DNA from: Balanoglossus misakiensis
Lineage: Eukaryota; Hemichordata
Length of the DNA stretch: 64,000 nt
NCBI GenBank assembly: GCA_040954595.2
Contig: CM082589.2
Span: 10,168,001 to 10,232,000 of the forward strand
Reading direction: 5' to 3'
The notes beneath the pieces are model-generated. The model had not been told where the DNA came from. It ran no database searches and saw only the letters and a list, made by a program, of their open reading frames with translations. The position numbers and the translations under genes were made by a program. Of this stretch, positions 11,375-21,898 are shown one piece after another; position 1 is the stretch's first letter; each line of letters opens with the position of its first letter.

Positions 11375-12510
11375 AAGAGAGGTGTCCTTAAAAGAAATGT
11401 GCATGTAATATTCTATTCAAGCCATTACTTTTGTCTTGAACAATCTGTCCTGATTAGAGAGATGTCTGTATTGACAGGTTTCACTGTATTATCAACATTT
11501 TCAGTTTCATAATCCTTCTGTGTTTGCCAGAGAATTTTGACAGCAGTCAAAAGCTTTCTCTGCCATACCCATAATAAAAGAAAGCTTGCACCTGTGTTTT
11601 ACTGTTTTCAAAGGGGAAATCCGGTCCAGCTGATTTTCTACATAATTTGGTAGCTTTGAGGTCACTCTTTCAGAAAAAAAAACATATTCGTCAAGTATAA
11701 GTCGTCAGGTATTTTACAAAATCGAGGGAAAGTTGGCAGAATTTATAATATGGCCTTAACTGTAATTTGAATCATGGGAAAAAAAGCGCCAGGACCAACT
11801 TCCATCCACCTTGGTGTGGGTGATACCATTTTCCAATGGGTGTAACTGCGTGACGGCTTGGGTATCTGTTGCTGAGCAAATATTTGAAATCATACAATCC
11901 AGATTCTAAAGTTCACAGGACAAATATACAACATGTTTACATGGCCATTTACAACCAATTCATCCTATTGTGGTGATGTACAAAACCTTTTTTGTGGTTT
12001 GTTAAAGTTTTCATTACTCTAAATGGGTACTTCCATAAAATGGTAGTAATATATTTATTAATATTTATTACACATCACATATTATTATTCGCTCTGGCTT
12101 TTTTGTCAAATTTTCAAATAAAAAAGGCAGTTATAACTTTGATGGGACCAAGAAAAGATTTTGCCATAGGATATCAAAAGGACACTTTCATTGTTTTTAT
12201 GAACTGTTGTTTTTCTGTTCTATAAAAGATGCAAATTGTTCTACTCCATTTTTGGGTCAAAAAATATTTTCATCAGATTGGTTTGAGGGTTAGATGTTGT
12301 AGCTAATAGTGTAAAGGCCATGATTGTTTTTGTTCACAAATATATTCAATTACAATGTATCATTATTATGCAGTTTTACCAATGTTGAGAGGCTTTCCTT
12401 GTCAACTGGCCTGTGTGTATGCATCAAATCCTTCATGTAAAAGGTCAAAGCAGAAAGTATTTCTAACAATGATTAGACTAAAGCAGGAGACTTTTGAGGA
12501 GAGTTTGAGG
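11375..12510. other. A/T-rich non-coding stretch
   Basis: No gene or repeat recognised. The longest open frame (11992-12225) is Phe/Leu/Ile-rich from A/T bias and has no start context, splice borders or family resemblance. Confidence 0.45.
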
Positions 12511-12514
12511 AGAC

Positions 12515-12700
12515 ATCATGGCCTTGTGGTGAGGGCACAGGGTTGTGGGTTCAAGAACCAGACCTGGACATGGCCGTGGGTTTTGAGGATGGTGACTTCA
12601 TGACCGCGATATTGTGCCCTTGAGCGCAGCACTTTACCTCTCATTGTTTTGGAGGAACTGGCTTTGTATACTAGTGATCTGCACCTGTTCCAGTCATTCT
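12515..12700 (+). mobile_element. tRNA-derived SINE-like copy
   Basis: A box-like TGGCCTTGTGG (12519-12529) and B box-like GGTTCAAGAACC (12548-12559) form a polymerase III type promoter. The spacing is shorter than in an intact tRNA, so the head is probably deleted. Downstream, TGCCCTTGAGCGCAGCACTT and TACCTC resemble the conserved body shared by many aquatic-animal SINEs. No clear tail or target duplication was found, so borders are approximate. Confidence 0.5.
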
Positions 12701-12769
12701 ATCCTAGGTAGACATATTTTCTTTGTTTGCAATAGATGAATTACTGTCAAACAGGAAATTATTGTGAAC

Positions 12770-12945
12770 TTCGCGAGAACCAAAAAATGCAAATTAAAAG
12801 TCACGTAAAAATGTTTTTCAGGGATATTGGTGCAGTTAGTGAAATATAAGAAAGCAAAATTTAAGTGTAGCATAACAGTTGTCTCTATTGATATTGCAAA
12901 CATTTCCTGTCACAGAAATTTCCCGTTTTACAGTATATAAATAAA
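12770..12945 (+). repeat. Dispersed repeat, copy 1
   Basis: Shares an ordered set of phrases with 35235-35395: AGTC(A/G)CGTAAA, ATGTTTTTCAG, GCATAACAGTTG, TTGATATT, AATTTCCCG, TTTTACAGTATATA. Both copies have the same orientation and end with the same phrase. Confidence 0.55.
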
Positions 12946-12968
12946 TCAACTAAATATTTTTACTACAG

Positions 12969-13230
12969 GTGCCGCACCAACAAGTCATCTGTCACTTGGA
13001 CAACCAAGTCAAATTGGAAGTCAGTCTCCACAACAACTGTCATCCTCTCAACAGTAATTGACTCAACCAAGTCAGCCCCAGATGCAGGGCCAAGGTCAAA
13101 GGTCATCAATGCCTTTTGGTCAGCCTACCAGTTTACCCAACCAACCAGTATCCGCTGTCACAGCAAACAGGACACAACAACCAAATGTGACTGTTTCATT
13201 TATCCCATTGAGACAATTTTCATCACCCAG
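12969..13230 (+). CDS. Low-complexity exon a of the EGF gene (two possible frames)
   Basis: Bounded by TTTTTACTACAG and a GTACAG donor. One frame is Gln/Pro/Ser-rich (SQIGSQSPQQLSSSQQ, then LTQPSQPQMQGQGQ) but is cut by TAA at 13055-13057, exactly where a CAA would be expected. The next frame is fully open for 87 codons, Thr/Ser-rich with a few Cys, and ends in phase 0, which matches exon b. Composition favours the Gln frame and splice phase favours the Thr frame. Either this is a Thr-rich extracellular segment or a Gln-rich exon with a nonsense mutation. No domain recognised. Confidence 0.4.
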
Positions 13231-13656
13231 GTACAGTTGTGGTCTACCTTCTACTTTATTATATAATAAAATAGCCGTTTCTAGTTACCCATCCTGTGAA
13301 TTGAAAGCTTTTTATGACTGTTTCACATAGCCTTGTCTAACCATTATCTTTACAGTTGACTATTGTTTCAAAACAAATTCAAAACTTCTGTTTTGGTTGC
13401 TAGAAACCCACTCTGTAAATGCTAAGACTTTTTTGGATAATGCCACAGACTCAGTAATCAAATTCAATTTTTAATGTGATTAATGTTGATAAGCCCTAAA
13501 ACTCAATCCCATCCAAATGTGTGTTGAAAATAGGACTTTGAGAGTTGCAAGCTCAACATCGAATCAAAAATTGCAGTCATGAATTAAAAATGGGGTTTTG
13601 AATACTGGCCTTGATAATGCTCCATATTAACTAGGTTTGTTAATCTTTTTGGACAG

Positions 13657-13840
13657 GCAACTTCACCTCCAAAGATGACTTCCCAGCAGGCACCAGCTGC
13701 TGCACTGAAAGCCACAGAGGGTGTCATGCAAATGGCAAATGCTAGTCAGTTCAGTAAGATGCCACCAATTGCTGCTGTGAATTCTATCAACTCACAGCCA
13801 CAGGAGAGATGGCCAGGTACAGATTCACAGCCACAAAGAG
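13657..13840 (+). CDS. Ala/Ser/Gln-rich exon b joining the EGF exons
   Basis: Acceptor TTTTTGGACAG, donor GTAGGT. 61 codons are open in one frame (ATSPPKMTSQQAPAAALK at the start, SQPQERWPGTDSQPQR at the end). The exon ends one base into a codon; joined to exon c it restores the Asp that starts the D-M-N-E-C calcium-binding EGF signature. This in-phase join is the main evidence that the low-complexity and EGF exons belong to one gene. A mariner-like miniature element begins 7 bp after the donor. Confidence 0.55.
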
Positions 13841-13847
13841 GTAGGTA

Positions 13848-14180
13848 CAGTCAAACCTGTCTATACTGGCCAGACAGGGGACTTTCCTAGCTGGCCTTTA
13901 TAGAAAGGTGGCCTCTACAGTCAGGTCATTTAATGTGCAATGTGTAATATATTGCTATATTATTGTGGGCTTATACCAGAGTGATTAGACGACACAGGAC
14001 ATGTGTGTACAAACTAGACAGCCATGCTGTTTTTTTATTGCCAACTGCACATGCTCACTCGTTCAGCCTCGTACACTGCAAATTTATACATAACAGTAAA
14101 TACCAATACCTAACACAATGTATATGGACTGTAACAGAGTAGCCACTATATAGAGGTGGCACCTAACACGGGTTTGACTG
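13848..14180. mobile_element. Mariner-like miniature element, copy 1
   Basis: Inverted ends CAGTCAAACCTGTCT and CGGGTTTGACTG with TA at 13846-13847 and 14181-14182. Internal phrases (CTATATAGAGGTGGC, GGTGGCCTCTACAGTCAGG) are mirrored as well. TA flanks and CAGT ends fit Tc1/mariner-type elements. It lies in the intron after exon b. Confidence 0.75.
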
Positions 14181-14430
14181 TAACATCTGTTATGTTGCCA
14201 TGGCAGTCATTTACTGTTAATTTGATTATACAGAGGAAAAAATATTCCAGTTCCCTTTCTTATATCCTCATATCAGTGGCAGAGTACGCCAGTGTCACTG
14301 TAAAATTTTGTCGACATTTTTGCTAAGTTAGCTGTAGTAGCTGTTGGCTATTTTTTCTGTATTTTTAATCCAAGGAATTAAAGTGAATTCAATGCTTGTA
14401 AATAATTTCTAATTTCTTCTTACCCTCCAG

Positions 14431-14553
14431 ATATGAATGAATGTCACAGTGGTGGATATGCATGTCAACACTATTGTCAGAATACCCATGGTAGTTATCT
14501 CTGCACTTGCAGACCAGGATTCTATCTGCTGGAGGATGGCCATGCATGTGCCG
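14431..14553 (+). CDS. EGF exon 1 (intact calcium-binding EGF domain)
   Basis: A symmetric phase-1 exon of 41 codons (acceptor TACCCTCCAG, donor GTATGT). The product starts D-M-N-E-C and contains all six cysteines (EC, YAC, HYC, YLC, TC, HAC). CQNTHGSYLCTC matches the Asp/Asn-hydroxylation signature of calcium-binding EGF modules, followed by RPGFYLLEDG. Such modules occur in secreted or cell-surface proteins and stiffen when calcium binds between neighbours. This is the only one of the four EGF exons with every key residue intact. Confidence 0.8.
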
Positions 14554-14559
14554 GTATGT

Positions 14560-15480
14560 AACTGTGGATATTGATATCTTCTGTGGCTACATTGTTTGGG
14601 GATTGTATATTGCTACGGTTACAATCAGCTAAACACACATCCTGTCTGTCCATTGCACACATTTTAAAATTTGAAATCAACCGCACACTCGTACTGAACA
14701 CATGTTTGTTGAAATTGTATCTCAGAATTTTTCCAATTATAATTATGCATAATATAAACAAATTAACAAATGTGAAAACTTATCTTTGAAAATTTGTTTG
14801 CAAGGGAGAAAAAGTAATCTGTATTTTAAAAATCAGACAAAGTTTTGCTGACAGGGTACACAAGTTTCAGGGGATTTTGTTAAAATGAGAATGATAGAGA
14901 GTGTTAAAATTCCTAGAAAGGGATCGCCATGGATATTGAGGACTTTGGTGTAAAAACAATTAATTGATCAAGAAATATGTGGTTAAGAATATGTGTCATC
15001 AACCTCACACGATACTATAAGACTGTCTGATATATTCATGTACAAGTATTTTCACTACTTATTTGCATAATTTAATGAAATTAGCATAAATTATCAACCT
15101 ATAGCTAAATAAATTACCTCTGCAAAGAATAAATATACACTTAGAAAATTCATATAGTTTTCATCTCATTTTAAAGACATTACAAAATGCTTCTCTGAGG
15201 GTACAGTAATTTTTAACGGGTATATTCTTGATAACTCATCACCATGAATGAGCATTTCAAAACTTAACAAGGCCAGTGTACGAAATAAAGCCTGTCCGAC
15301 AGTCCGAGACTGGTTGTTTTTCTGTAGGACTGGTAAAAATAAAATGTTACCAGTCCGACAGACAGGTTGAATTTAGCGTGGGAGTTGACTAGTGGTATCA
15401 TGGCATCTTTTAGACTTTCCCAGGTTCATGTATTGCAATTAAAAGAAACAATGACTGCTTGATATTTCCTATGAATTTCG
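14560..15480. other. Intronic sequence without recognised features
   Basis: A/T-rich intron between EGF exons 1 and 2. I see no further exon, RNA or transposon end. Confidence 0.45.
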
Positions 15481-15791
15481 AACACTGACAAGGCATATGG
15501 CTAAATAGGATTCAGTGTTTGTGCACCTTCTATCCACAATGCTGGATCTATTGACAGTTTTCAAAGGGGTTTAAAGACTCGTCTTTTTATTCAGCACTAT
15601 TTCATTCCATTGCTTTTTTGGTTTATAGGGATTGTCTTTCAGAACTGTTTCTGTTTGTTTGGGGTTTTTAAGTGTAATTTTTTATCCTTTAAGCTTTCAC
15701 TTGTTTTCTAATTTTATTATTTTCTGTAGAAGATGTATGTGTATTACATTTGTTAGGAAATAAATAATAATAAAATAAATAAATAATAATA
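15480..15791 (+). mobile_element. LINE 3'-end fragment (CR1/L2-type tail)
   Basis: A frame starting near 15530 reads N-A-G-S-I-D-S-F-Q-R-G-L-K-T-R-L-F-I-Q, the conserved end of many LINE open reading frames (xxFKxxLKTxLF). It is followed by a 3' tail and a run of AAATAA units at about 15760-15791. The rest of the element is missing. It ends just 17 bp upstream of EGF exon 2. Confidence 0.6.
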
Positions 15792-15808
15792 ACTATCTTT
15801 GATTTCAG

Positions 15809-15925
15809 ATGTCAATGAATATATGGAGAGAGCAGATCTTTGTGAAGGCCAGTGTGTGAATACAGCAGGCTCTTTTTATTTCACTTGTGCTGTGGAATAT
15901 TGATTGGTCAATGGAGAGTGTACAG
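15809..15925 (+). pseudogene. EGF exon 2 (decayed)
   Basis: Still bounded by GATTTCAG and GTAAG and symmetric in phase 1 (39 codons), but broken. The first cysteine of the D-V-N-E-C signature is Tyr, the fifth is gone (FTCAVEY), and TGA at 15901-15903 interrupts the frame before VNGECTG. Remaining EGF residues are LCEGQCVNTAGSF. With intact splice sites but a nonsense codon, either the whole gene is a pseudogene or this exon is skipped; skipping keeps frame because the exon is 117 bp. Confidence 0.75.
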
Positions 15926-16626
15926 GTAAGATCAACACAATATAGAAATAATGCACGACGCCATGACCATTAATGTTTGTTTATGGGCAAGGGCGAGGGG
16001 AAAGCCAAAAATTCATGGGCGAGGCTTCCGAGCCCATTAATTTTAGCTTAGCTAGAGCCCGAGCCCTGCATTTATTTCCATTACATTACCAGCAATCTCA
16101 AGAAAACCGTCAATATTTCTGAAAATGTCCCACACACAAGACTTGGGGCCCCGGAACTTGTGTTATGCAAAATGTTGTGTTCACTGAACTGTTTGCTAAT
16201 ATTACTATTCAGATTTACGGGCATGTAAACAAACCATTACTGGGTATTTGTGGTCAGTGATGTCGTTCATCTTGACCAATTAAAATGCGACGCACAGACC
16301 ACGGTAATATAATATGTGGGCAACGAAAGGTCCTGTATCTGTAATTTTTGAATTTTTATTCAGTATTATTCTGGTTGTCAACGATCATTTCAGCTCGGTG
16401 AAGCTGGGTAAGCAATGTTGTTATTGTTTAAACATTGTATTCAAGCCTGTGTCTGGACTTGGATGCAATTTGTCAATAATAACAGTGATTGGTAACTGCA
16501 TGTTTACATAACTGGCTATCTGTTAAAGAGACCATTTGCTGTGTGTACAGTACACATGCCATTGGCCGCTTATGGGTCAGCCAGTGTTTGCCTGTTAATC
16601 TCTCGATGTGTGTTATTCTGTCTGTA
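15926..16626. other. Intronic sequence upstream of the large transposon
   Basis: No exon found. The stretch ends at the TGTA target site of the Academ-like element (16623-16626). Confidence 0.45.
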
Positions 16627-16670
16627 CAGTCAGATCGCACGGTACTCATTAACATATGTTAATGAGGGAA
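16627..16670 (+). repeat. Left terminal inverted repeat of the Academ-like element
   Basis: CAGTCAGATCGCACGGT pairs with the right end. Immediately inside lies a perfect 22-bp palindrome (16645-16666, centre ACATATGT) that is not perfect at the right end. Confidence 0.7.
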
Positions 16671-16857
16671 AGTACTTCAAACCATGTAGCTGTTAGAGTG
16701 GGCCCCGCTGAAGGGTCGCAAAATAGGCCATTTTTTACGCGACATTATAGAGCTGATTTCAGGCGAGGAGGACTGTGTACAAAATTGAGTATAGACAACT
16801 CAGGTTTTAAAGGATGTTTCATCATTTCCACTGTGTCAACGTCACTACATCCTTGCT

Positions 16858-17127
16858 ATGAGAAAAAGCCATCCCTTGTGTACTTCGTGCTTATCACGGG
16901 CAAACAATTTGTTTAAAATCCCTAATTTTGAAATGGTGCAAACATTTCACCAACAAACTAACACACCATTTGCCCTTACTCAAGACAGCCTGATTTGTTT
17001 GAAATGTTATAAAACATTTGTTGCTTTAGCGGAAAAAGCCAGGTGTAGTATTCAACAAGGCTTAATTATGTCGAGTGATATAGCACTTGCTGAAGAAATT
17101 AAAAAATATGTCACAATGCTACAATAA
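16858..17127 (+). pseudogene. Academ-like protein, N-terminal zinc-binding segment
   Basis: A 89-codon open stretch with two Cys pairs, PLCTSC near residue 8-11 and ICLKCYKTF near residue 46-49, as in a small zinc-binding module. It is followed by a helical stretch (IALAEEIKKYVTMLQ). It ends in a stop and the following segment continues in another frame, so at least one frameshift (about 17100-17150) separates them. A true start codon was not identified; an upstream intron is possible. This is the N-terminus of the element's single large protein, by position. Confidence 0.55.
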
Positions 17128-17827
17128 AGGATGCAGCTGTGACGACGACTTGGTGAATTTTGCATGCTGGAAAACTGTTGTCTTTTTAGGAGAAGTGCTC
17201 CTCAGAAAACATGCCATTCTATTGTTTGATGTCAGGCAATATTTCAATGATTGTTTAGACAATGAATATCAGACTTTGCGACCCAATGTCAAGTTACAAC
17301 GAGTGGAATTCCACAGAAAACCTAATAGCTGGCTTATTCGGGAATTGCTATGTGTGTATTTTCCAATTCACCTTTCTGTTGTATCAAAAGTGAGTAGAAA
17401 GTTCTCCACCTTTTTGTACCGAACAGGTTCAGATCTCACTATTGCCCTCCAAAATGCACTTGTCGAACATCCTCAGTATGTTGTGCAAGCTGAGAAACAG
17501 ATAGAGAGGCTTGAAAAGCAAGTAAGAGACTTGAGTAAAGTTGACGTTGACTTTATCAAAATGCTTGATTTGGTGGCTGTGAAATTAAATGCCAGCATTT
17601 ATCAGCAATCTCAAGAATTCAGTAATTACTGCAAAACAAACAATGTTGATCTGAGTACACTTGATGTTGAATATATTGTCAGTGAGGTTGACCCTATGTT
17701 ATGGAACACTGTTGTATATTTAACGTTGAACAACAGTGAACGCAATAAATTAAAAAGCTCCAACTTTGTATGGAATAAACACAACTATGGATTTTATGAC
17801 CGGCACTCTATGGAGAGTAGAGCATGA
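17087..17827 (+). pseudogene. Academ-like protein, helical segment
   Basis: A 246-codon stretch. It includes ACWKTVVFLGEVLLRKHAIL, RKPNSWLIRELLCVYFP, and a coiled-coil region around QAEKQIERLEKQVRDLSK (residues about 134-151). The protein-like quality is high and no enzymatic motif is seen. The frame shifts near 17820: the continuation (VCMLLFICSDHCTYPLHTYL, ADIVEGYSKSSTLVKILN) lies in the frame of the next segment, a family-typical block that precedes HGTS in related proteins. Confidence 0.6.
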
Positions 17828-17828
17828 T

Positions 17829-18857
17829 TCCTCAGGCGTTTCTTTTGTGTGTATGCTATTGTTCATTTGTTCTGATCATTGTACTTACCCATTGCATACT
17901 TACCTGGCTGACATTGTTGAAGGTTATAGTAAGTCATCTACTCTAGTGAAAATTCTAAATTGATTTGGTATTATTTGTTCTGGAGATACATTGCATAGAT
18001 ACATGTTGGGAGTGATCAACAAAAGAACATCAGCTGATTTCACAGAGGAAAATATTGCAAATAATGCATTTTGTTTAACTTCCATTGACAATATTGATAA
18101 ATCAGCTAAATATGCAGCTGTTAGAGCTGATCCAAAGGACAGAGGTTTCCACGGTACTTCTTATCGAATGGTCCAACCAAAATCAAAGTCAATTCTGAAC
18201 AGTATTGATGATATTGTTTTTGGCAGTCATGACAAACATTCAACTGTCAAAGATTTTCAGCTAATCAACATTTATGGTGATGGAAGGTGCTTTTTCAGGA
18301 GCATCTCTGTGAGAAATGATTTTGCATTACGAAATTGTGATCGTCTACTTAATGGACTCCCTTCTGACCCAATTTTAGCTGACCGAGAGAAAATATTCAC
18401 AGACAAGTTAAGAGCAGATACAGTAGACATAATGCGTGCCAATCATATATACTTTGAAGGACATATATACACCAAGCAGAATGATATATTTGCAAGAGGT
18501 GATGGTGATGTGTTCTCCAAGACTGAGCCTGTCTGTCTCTTGTACACACCAGACAGGCCAGGTCAACCAGGCCATTATGATTTGCTTCTTAACAGGCAGT
18601 TAATTAAAAGAAAAGATAGTCTGGTGAGTGAAAATGCAAAGAATTCATTTGAACGGTGTCAGGAATTAAACAGTGGCTTTTGTTCACAAAATACAGTAGA
18701 CTCTGAAATGAATAAAATTTTGGCCAATTTTCCTTGTGGAAATAATACTAAAATCATGGTTGACAGATCTATCTCAAAAAATACTGGTACAGGTTTGAGT
18801 GCACCTGTGAGTAAAGCCTGTACATTTACGGAGAAAAAATTCAATGATACTGTTCAT
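17829..18857 (+). pseudogene. Academ-like protein, HGTS block and OTU domain
   Basis: One frame, interrupted only by TGA at 17961-17963 (probably a former Arg codon). After that stop, counting from 17991, the HGTS motif is at residues 54-57. An OTU cysteine-protease signature follows: Asp97-Gly-Arg-Cys100 within YGDGRCFFRSISV, and His195 in GQPGHYDLLL. OTU enzymes cleave ubiquitin chains; here all three catalytic positions are kept although the gene is broken. Host sequence of the element stops at 18857, where a LINE inserted; the open frame beyond is LINE poly-T and 3' tail. The OTU domain sits between the N-terminal block and the core, an unusual position worth noting. Confidence 0.75.
18844..18857 (+). 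repeat. Target duplication of the L1/Tx1-type LINE, left copy
   Basis: ATGATACTGTTCAT, identical at 20572-20585. Confidence 0.85.
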
Positions 18858-20571
18858 TTTTTTTTTTTTTTTTATTTCCATTCATTTAATCTTACATGTA
18901 TCATAAAGATAAATCGTGTTTTGATGAAATAAATAAATAAATAAATAAATAAAAAATAATACTATATAAAAAGAGATTCACCAGGTACATTTGTTTAACA
19001 AAATAATTACATCTCAGACGGAAGCAAGGATTTTCTTCCAATAATGGGTGAAATCTAGATTATTATTCCTTTTGAGTATTTGGTGCATAAATTGTAGATA
19101 TCTGTAAAATATATCGAAATTGGTTTTTGCTCTAATGCTGTTAATATCATGTTGTAAATGGACCCATGAAGCGAATACACAATACTTTGCAATAGTAATG
19201 ACAATGTTTACAAATCTATAAAGAGGATGACTGTACATAGTTTTGTAACCAAGAATAATAGTTTCTAAGTCGACCTCATGACATATGCCAAGTTTGCTGA
19301 GCAAAGCAGATAAACGCTGCCAAAAATCCCCTAAACGTTGACATTTTAAAAATAGATGCTCATAAGAATCAGTTACATTTCAAAGACAACATAGATCATT
19401 TTTACTAATTTTCCATCTTAAAAGATTGATGCCACATGGCAAAATGTTATGCATAATCTTAAAGTTAAATTCAGCAAGTTTCCTATCACAACACAATCCA
19501 GTCGTTTGGTTAACCCATATAGTTCTCCACTGTAGTGGAGTAGTCATGGTCAAACGACGATTCCATGTATTTTCACAATATGGACGAATAAAACGATTTT
19601 GCACAAAAATACTGTAAAAAATTTTGAAGTAAGGCGAGACAGATCATTAGGTAAAACAAAAACTTTTCCATTGACATGAAGAAAATTCTTTTCTCTACGC
19701 ATCTGATGCAACTGAGTACCTTTCAACACAGACTTCCATTCTCTGGGAATAAGATTCCGCAACTTCATCCATTCAACTATCCAATTTGACTTATTCTCGA
19801 GTTTTTGTAACAACAGTGTAGGTGGAAGAAAATCGCCGTTGGTATCGACAATGTCCTGGACATAGATAATATTTGAGTGAATCCAACCAGGGAAAAAAAG
19901 AGTCTTACCATTATCTGAAATGTTGACATTACCCCAGATAATTTGATTACGCACATCTAAATTACTGAGTTTGGAGAAAGTGACGCAACCACCTTTTGCA
20001 CTATGCCAAGCTGAAATTACTTGTTTATAGAAAAAGGGAATTCTCTCGAGAAATGGGAAACAGGAAATGTTGCTAAAATTGAAATGAAAAATAAGAAAAT
20101 CTGGACCATAGTGCCCGAGCCAATGCAGTGGCAAGGCCTTCCATTTGGCAGAGGAATTGTCACATAATCTACGAACCCATGATGAACAAAAGGCGTCATG
20201 GATGGCAAAAATGTCAGGCATGTTTAGTCCCCCGCAATCATAAGGGGCAATGAGTGTGAGCCTTTTGATTTTGTCTGGCTTGTCATTCCACAGAAATTTG
20301 AAAATAAGACGGTTGATATTCGTGAGCCACGTTTCAAAAGCACCAAGATTAAGCATAAGGTAGTAAATTGTGGGCAGTGCCAAAGACTTTAAAACCGTAA
20401 TTTTGCCATAAAGGCTCAGCTTACGTCGTGACCAGATGTTGAGCACGCTTTTAAGCCTTTCAATTTTCTTTTCCCATTTCAAAAGTAGACATTTCAGTCG
20501 ATCGTATCCAAAGAAAACCCCAAGGGATTTTATAGGCTGTTGCTCCCACATAAAACCCCCAGGTTTATCAT
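18858..20571 (-). mobile_element. 5'-truncated L1/Tx1-type LINE
   Basis: Minus-strand insertion, 1.7 kb, with a poly-A tail (poly-T at 18858-18873) and perfect 14-bp target duplications. The coding part (20551 down to about 19550) is the region after the reverse transcriptase core: SRRKLSLYGKITVLKSLALP, FLWNDKPDKIKRLTL, APYDCGGLNMPDI. It continues in a shifted frame (about 19604) to a reverse-transcriptase-type zinc-binding end with DLCCL and a TDSYEHLFLKC motif. The frameshift near 19600 and a TGA at about 19380 (in place of Cys) disable it. An AAAT-type microsatellite (18930-18953) is in the 3' untranslated part. Confidence 0.85.
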
Positions 20572-20585
20572 ATGATACTGTTCAT
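20572..20585 (+). repeat. Target duplication of the L1/Tx1-type LINE, right copy
   Basis: Identical to 18844-18857. The transposon reading resumes here (HDDVV). Confidence 0.85.
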
Positions 20586-21094
20586 GATGATGTAGTATTT
20601 AATTAAACCACCTCTACTGAGACAACATCAACCACAGTCATCAATTTCGCTGTCAGATTTTGACATTAAACAAGAAGAAGCCATTGCTTGGTCAGAACTG
20701 TTTTCTGACGCATTCATTTTTGCTCTACAAAAAATACAATGCACAGAGCTGATATAGAAACAGTATTTGGGGATTTTAAATCAACATTAGCAACAACTGC
20801 TAACAGTAATGACAGTGAATGCTCAAATGTCATTTATTTGGGCATATCAAGTGAACACGCAGACTCTATTGAAACTGTCCATAACATTATCAATAAGCTG
20901 TATATGTTACATTCAGAGTTGGTGTAAGAATAAAATACCTGGTTGTGGTTGGTGATGGGAAAACTTTCCATCACCTGATAAAGTTAAAAGACATGTATGG
21001 TGCAGATTTAGACTGGTTGCAGCCTTTTATCGGAGACTGGCATACTCTAAAAAATTACCAACCAGTCATCATGAAAATATTCTGGGATGCTGAC
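20586..21094 (+). pseudogene. Academ-like protein, core segment 1
   Basis: Continues the element's protein after the LINE. Pieces lie in three frames: RQHQPQSSISLSDFDIKQEE with AWSELFSDAF, then GDFKSTLATTANSND and ADSIETVHNIINKLYMLHSE, then YLVVVGDGKTFHHLIKLK and FIGDWHTLKNYQPVIMKIFW. The last block is the most conserved part of this protein family as I recall it (VGDGKTxxHLxxLK ... GDWHxLKNxQ). Frameshifts are near 20735 and 20920. The segment stops at the TTAA insertion at 21095. Confidence 0.65.
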
Positions 21095-21098
21095 TTAA

Positions 21099-21894
21099 GA
21101 TGGGTCCCTGGGATCTTTTTGCTCGTTGCTATGGGCCTTTATAGGACATTACACCCCGATTTGGACTAAGCCGTTTTCAGAGTCTAACAAGGGGCTGGTA
21201 ACTAGTTGAAAATCTGCACGATTGTGTGCACACCCCATGTCCGAGTATGTTTACGGCAGCTACCGCCCGGCCATAGGCCGCCACGCTAATACGGCAAAGC
21301 AGCGGTCAGCGATAGCGTGCGCGTCCTGTAACCACAGTAACTGGATCGAACGCTAAAAATCCAATGTTTTGTACACAGAGATTTTGTACCGTTCACGAAA
21401 ATCCCTAAGGCTTTTTTCATAGGCCACGTACGCCAGTCAAATTTGACCTGCTTGTTGAGAACGTACTTCCGCACAGTGTGACGGATCGTTTTTTTCTGTT
21501 TTCGTCGTGCTAAGAAGCGATACCGGTGGAAGAGTGCGTCCAAAAACACCCAAAATCGATGACTTTTTCAGATGTGGTACGGGTATGCTGAAATCGTAGG
21601 ATACAACGATAATATTCGAAAACAAAATCCGTCACGATCTTCCCTGGTTCAAGCAACTAATGAATACGTATCAAGTTCGTTTTTGAGGTCACGGAATAAA
21701 AAGCCTTAGGCTTTTGAAATTTGACCTAGCTAATTTGCATATCAATGGCGTCAGGGGGCGCGCGCTCACAATCGTGCAGATTTTCAACTAGTTACCAGCC
21801 CCTTGTTAGACTCTGAAAACGGCTTAGTCCAAATCGGGGTGTAATGTCCTATAAAGGCCCATAGCAACGAGCAAAAAGATCCTAGGGACCCATC
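21099..21894. mobile_element. 796-bp TTAA-flanked miniature element
   Basis: Inverted ends of about 125 bp starting GATGGGTCCCTGGGATC (left) and the mirrored GATCCTAGGGACCCATC (right), with TTAA at 21095-21098 and 21895-21898. Excision in silico, keeping one TTAA, puts DADL in frame with KHLAGFNHKG, restoring the interrupted host protein. TTAA targets are known for piggyBac and Kolobok; the ends do not start CCC, so Kolobok or an unassigned family is more likely. The centre is CpG-rich with no recognised protein. Confidence 0.85.
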
Positions 21895-21898
21895 TTAA

